A DNA stretch of 64,000 nucleotides. It comes from Parascedosporium putredinis (lineage: Eukaryota; Ascomycota; Sordariomycetes; Microascales; Microascaceae). Under the pieces are notes generated by a model. The model was not told where the DNA came from. It did no database searches and saw only the letters and a program-made list of their open reading frames with translations. Location of the stretch: the NCBI GenBank assembly GCA_949357655.1, contig CASHTG010000003.1, forward strand, positions 372,001 to 436,000, given 5' to 3'. How positions within the stretch are numbered: the first letter of the stretch is position 1; each line of letters opens with the position of its first letter. Made by a program: the position numbers and the translations under genes. This document shows, in pieces, positions 62,349-64,000 of this stretch.

Positions 62349-63949
62349 CGTGAGTCGCTTCTCTCAGAACCCTCCGAGAGCCCGGGTTGGAAGGAGAAGG
62401 CATCGACGGATTGTGCTGAAACAGAGAGATGGTTCCCTCAATCTCTCCCAGATACTGGCCAGGGTGGTGAGGGGCTGAGTGATGCTCATTGGTGACCAAT
62501 GGCCAACGACCGCGCATTTGTCGACTTGCAGCGCAGCCTGATCATGAGCAGAGGCGCAGGCGAGGGTGGTAGGCCGCCTAGATAAGCCTGTAAGGAGAAT
62601 ACTGATATGCTTTAGATGGGCGTACTATCCAGGGTGGAGGAGCTTTAGAAACGGCCTTCATCCACATTAAAACTACTCATTATGGGAGTTGCACGAGTTT
62701 TTGGGAGACGTGGTTTATAACATCAGCTCAACCTTCGTTCTACATCATAGATGGAGCTGGCGAGGGTGCTGGCCGCGGGCGACAATTGGTCGGCACGGCG
62801 ATATTGTTATCCCCTGTAGAGCCTATCTTTTAGGGACGGTTTCCCTAGGACAACATTTCGTATTGGTTCAAGCAAAAGCGGCAGGCTGTGGACGAATTCT
62901 ACATACCCATTAGGCATCTACCATAGGAAACTGGGCATCGCTGCCGGTTTTTCTACACGCTCACTTTTATGGCGTGTCACATCAGCCTCTTAAACCTTTT
63001 TCCTCTTTCATTTTTACACACCATTCCAAGGTTTATCTGGAACAAGAGCCTCGGCGTGTCGCATGCTTCAACACACCGGTATAGGCTCATATAGACTCTC
63101 GCTCTCCCCGTAGTTGACCCTTTTGCTATTCGTCAAAGATTCAACCCTGCCCACACATTAGTTGGAGCGCCGCCTAAGAAAACTCAGGGACCACCGATCC
63201 GGTGGTTCTTGGGACTGGGGCTTGCTCTGGTCCTGTAACCCCTTTCCAGCTTTTGTTCCTCGCTGGGCCGGAAGTAATACCCACAAAGAATACCCAGTGC
63301 TGCTAACTGAACATATAGTTTAACAAGAGAAGGCTAGGCTTGGTGGACGAGGAGTTTGGTTATTATGCGAGTAAAGAATCGTGATAGTGCTAAACCGTGG
63401 GCGAACCGCCTAAACCAGTGCTGTGATCCTTGACAAGTATTTCGTACGTCAACTGTGGGGTCAAGCTTTCAAAACAGCCCGGTAATCTCGTCAGAGAGAA
63501 TGGAGCAAGCTTGCTTCAAAAGTTGCGCTAGCAATTGGCGGTCGGCTGTTGTCAGCCATTGCCGCTCTCGAACTTGGTTGACGGCCGAGCTCTCCACGCT
63601 CACGTGCTCACGGCTCTTCCCGCTAATAGCAAAGTATGAACTTTTGTCTAAAGGACTCGCAAGCAAAGAGAGTGTCTTGCTTGGCCGTGCCCATGCACCC
63701 CGTCGCTGCAATACCGCAACCAACCAAGATCCTGGCATTTGACGTGAACCGCATCTCTTCCCCCAGGCTTGCACCTCCGACCCTCCCTCTGCCCGCATTT
63801 CCGACAGCCAATCCTCCTCTCCTCACCATCCATTGCGTCTCCTAGAACCCTATTCTCCCGTCTCTTTTACTAGAAGACGCCACTCGAAGAGAACATTCTC
63901 TACTCTCGACTTTACTTCCTTCCAACATCCCTCCTTCAGAAACACCACC
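62349..63949. other. Divergent region between the NLR and the heme-lyase-like gene
   Basis: 1.6 kb promoter region shared by two divergent genes. The short open frames (for example 63455-63742) have no recognisable domain. No gene or repeat called. Confidence 0.5.
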
Positions 63950-64000
63950 ATGGGCTGGCTGTGGGCTTCCTCGACTCCCAACCCTCCCAAGGACACACCG
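63950..64000 (+). CDS. Start of a probable cytochrome c heme lyase (partial)
   Basis: ATG in a good fungal context (ACCACC before the ATG), followed by 17 codons reading MGWLWASSTPNPPKDTP up to the window edge. The start MGW(F/L)WA with a Pro-rich stretch resembles, from memory, the N-terminus of fungal holocytochrome c synthase, which attaches heme to cytochrome c in the mitochondrial intermembrane space and has a CP heme-binding motif further on. That motif would lie outside the window, so the call is tentative. Confidence 0.35.
   Translation, partial: MGWLWASSTPNPPKDTP

Noticed and set aside
1..64000. tRNA, 5S rRNA and transposon genes
   Set aside because: I scanned both strands for B-box-like GTTCGANNC and found only isolated matches without the acceptor stem; no transposase, reverse transcriptase or terminal repeats were seen. 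A covariance-model search would be decisive.

Overview
The window is nuclear DNA of a filamentous ascomycete, most likely a Sordariomycete. The genes are split by short introns with fungal signals (GTAAGT/GTATGT-type donors, CTAAC-like branch sites, TAG/CAG acceptors). Intergenic regions are long and pyrimidine-rich, and the proteins match filamentous-fungal versions of Yak1, Pub1, Sds3, Abp2, Sey1, CENP-C and Yme2. I cannot name the genus. I saw no prokaryotic, viral or transposon genes and no tRNA or rRNA.

Layout, left to right: a Mediator Med2-like gene (-); the three-RRM protein Pub1 (+); a gene-poor 7.8 kb stretch; the kinase Yak1 (+); a small RRM protein (-); the Rpd3L subunit Sds3 (+); a CmcJ/AsaB-type oxygenase-like gene (-); ARS-binding protein Abp2 (+); a second 7 kb gene-poor stretch; an EF-hand MscS channel (+); a dienelactone hydrolase (-); the ER fusion GTPase Sey1 (+); RNase H2 subunit A (-); CENP-C/Mif2 (+); Yme2 (-); a PNP-NACHT-ankyrin NOD-like receptor (-); and the first 17 codons of a likely cytochrome c heme lyase (+). 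Most are housekeeping genes with no shared pathway. Loose themes are chromatin and genome maintenance (Med2, Sds3, Abp2, RNase H2, CENP-C), RNA binding (Pub1, the RRM protein), stress signalling (Yak1, the MscS channel) and mitochondria (Yme2, heme lyase).

Two things stand out. First, nearly every gene carries one-base frameshifts, about 50 by hand count and mostly one base missing from a short homopolymer. Correcting them makes every gene close into one conserved reading frame with the exon phases agreeing. This points to unpolished assembly errors, not decay, so all CDS spans below are whole gene spans (start to stop, introns included) and translations need the corrections noted. The dienelactone hydrolase is the only complete multi-exon gene needing none. 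Second, the NOD-like receptor at the right end has a run of almost identical 102-bp ankyrin repeats, including a perfect 170-bp duplication, the pattern expected of a fast-evolving self/non-self or immune receptor.
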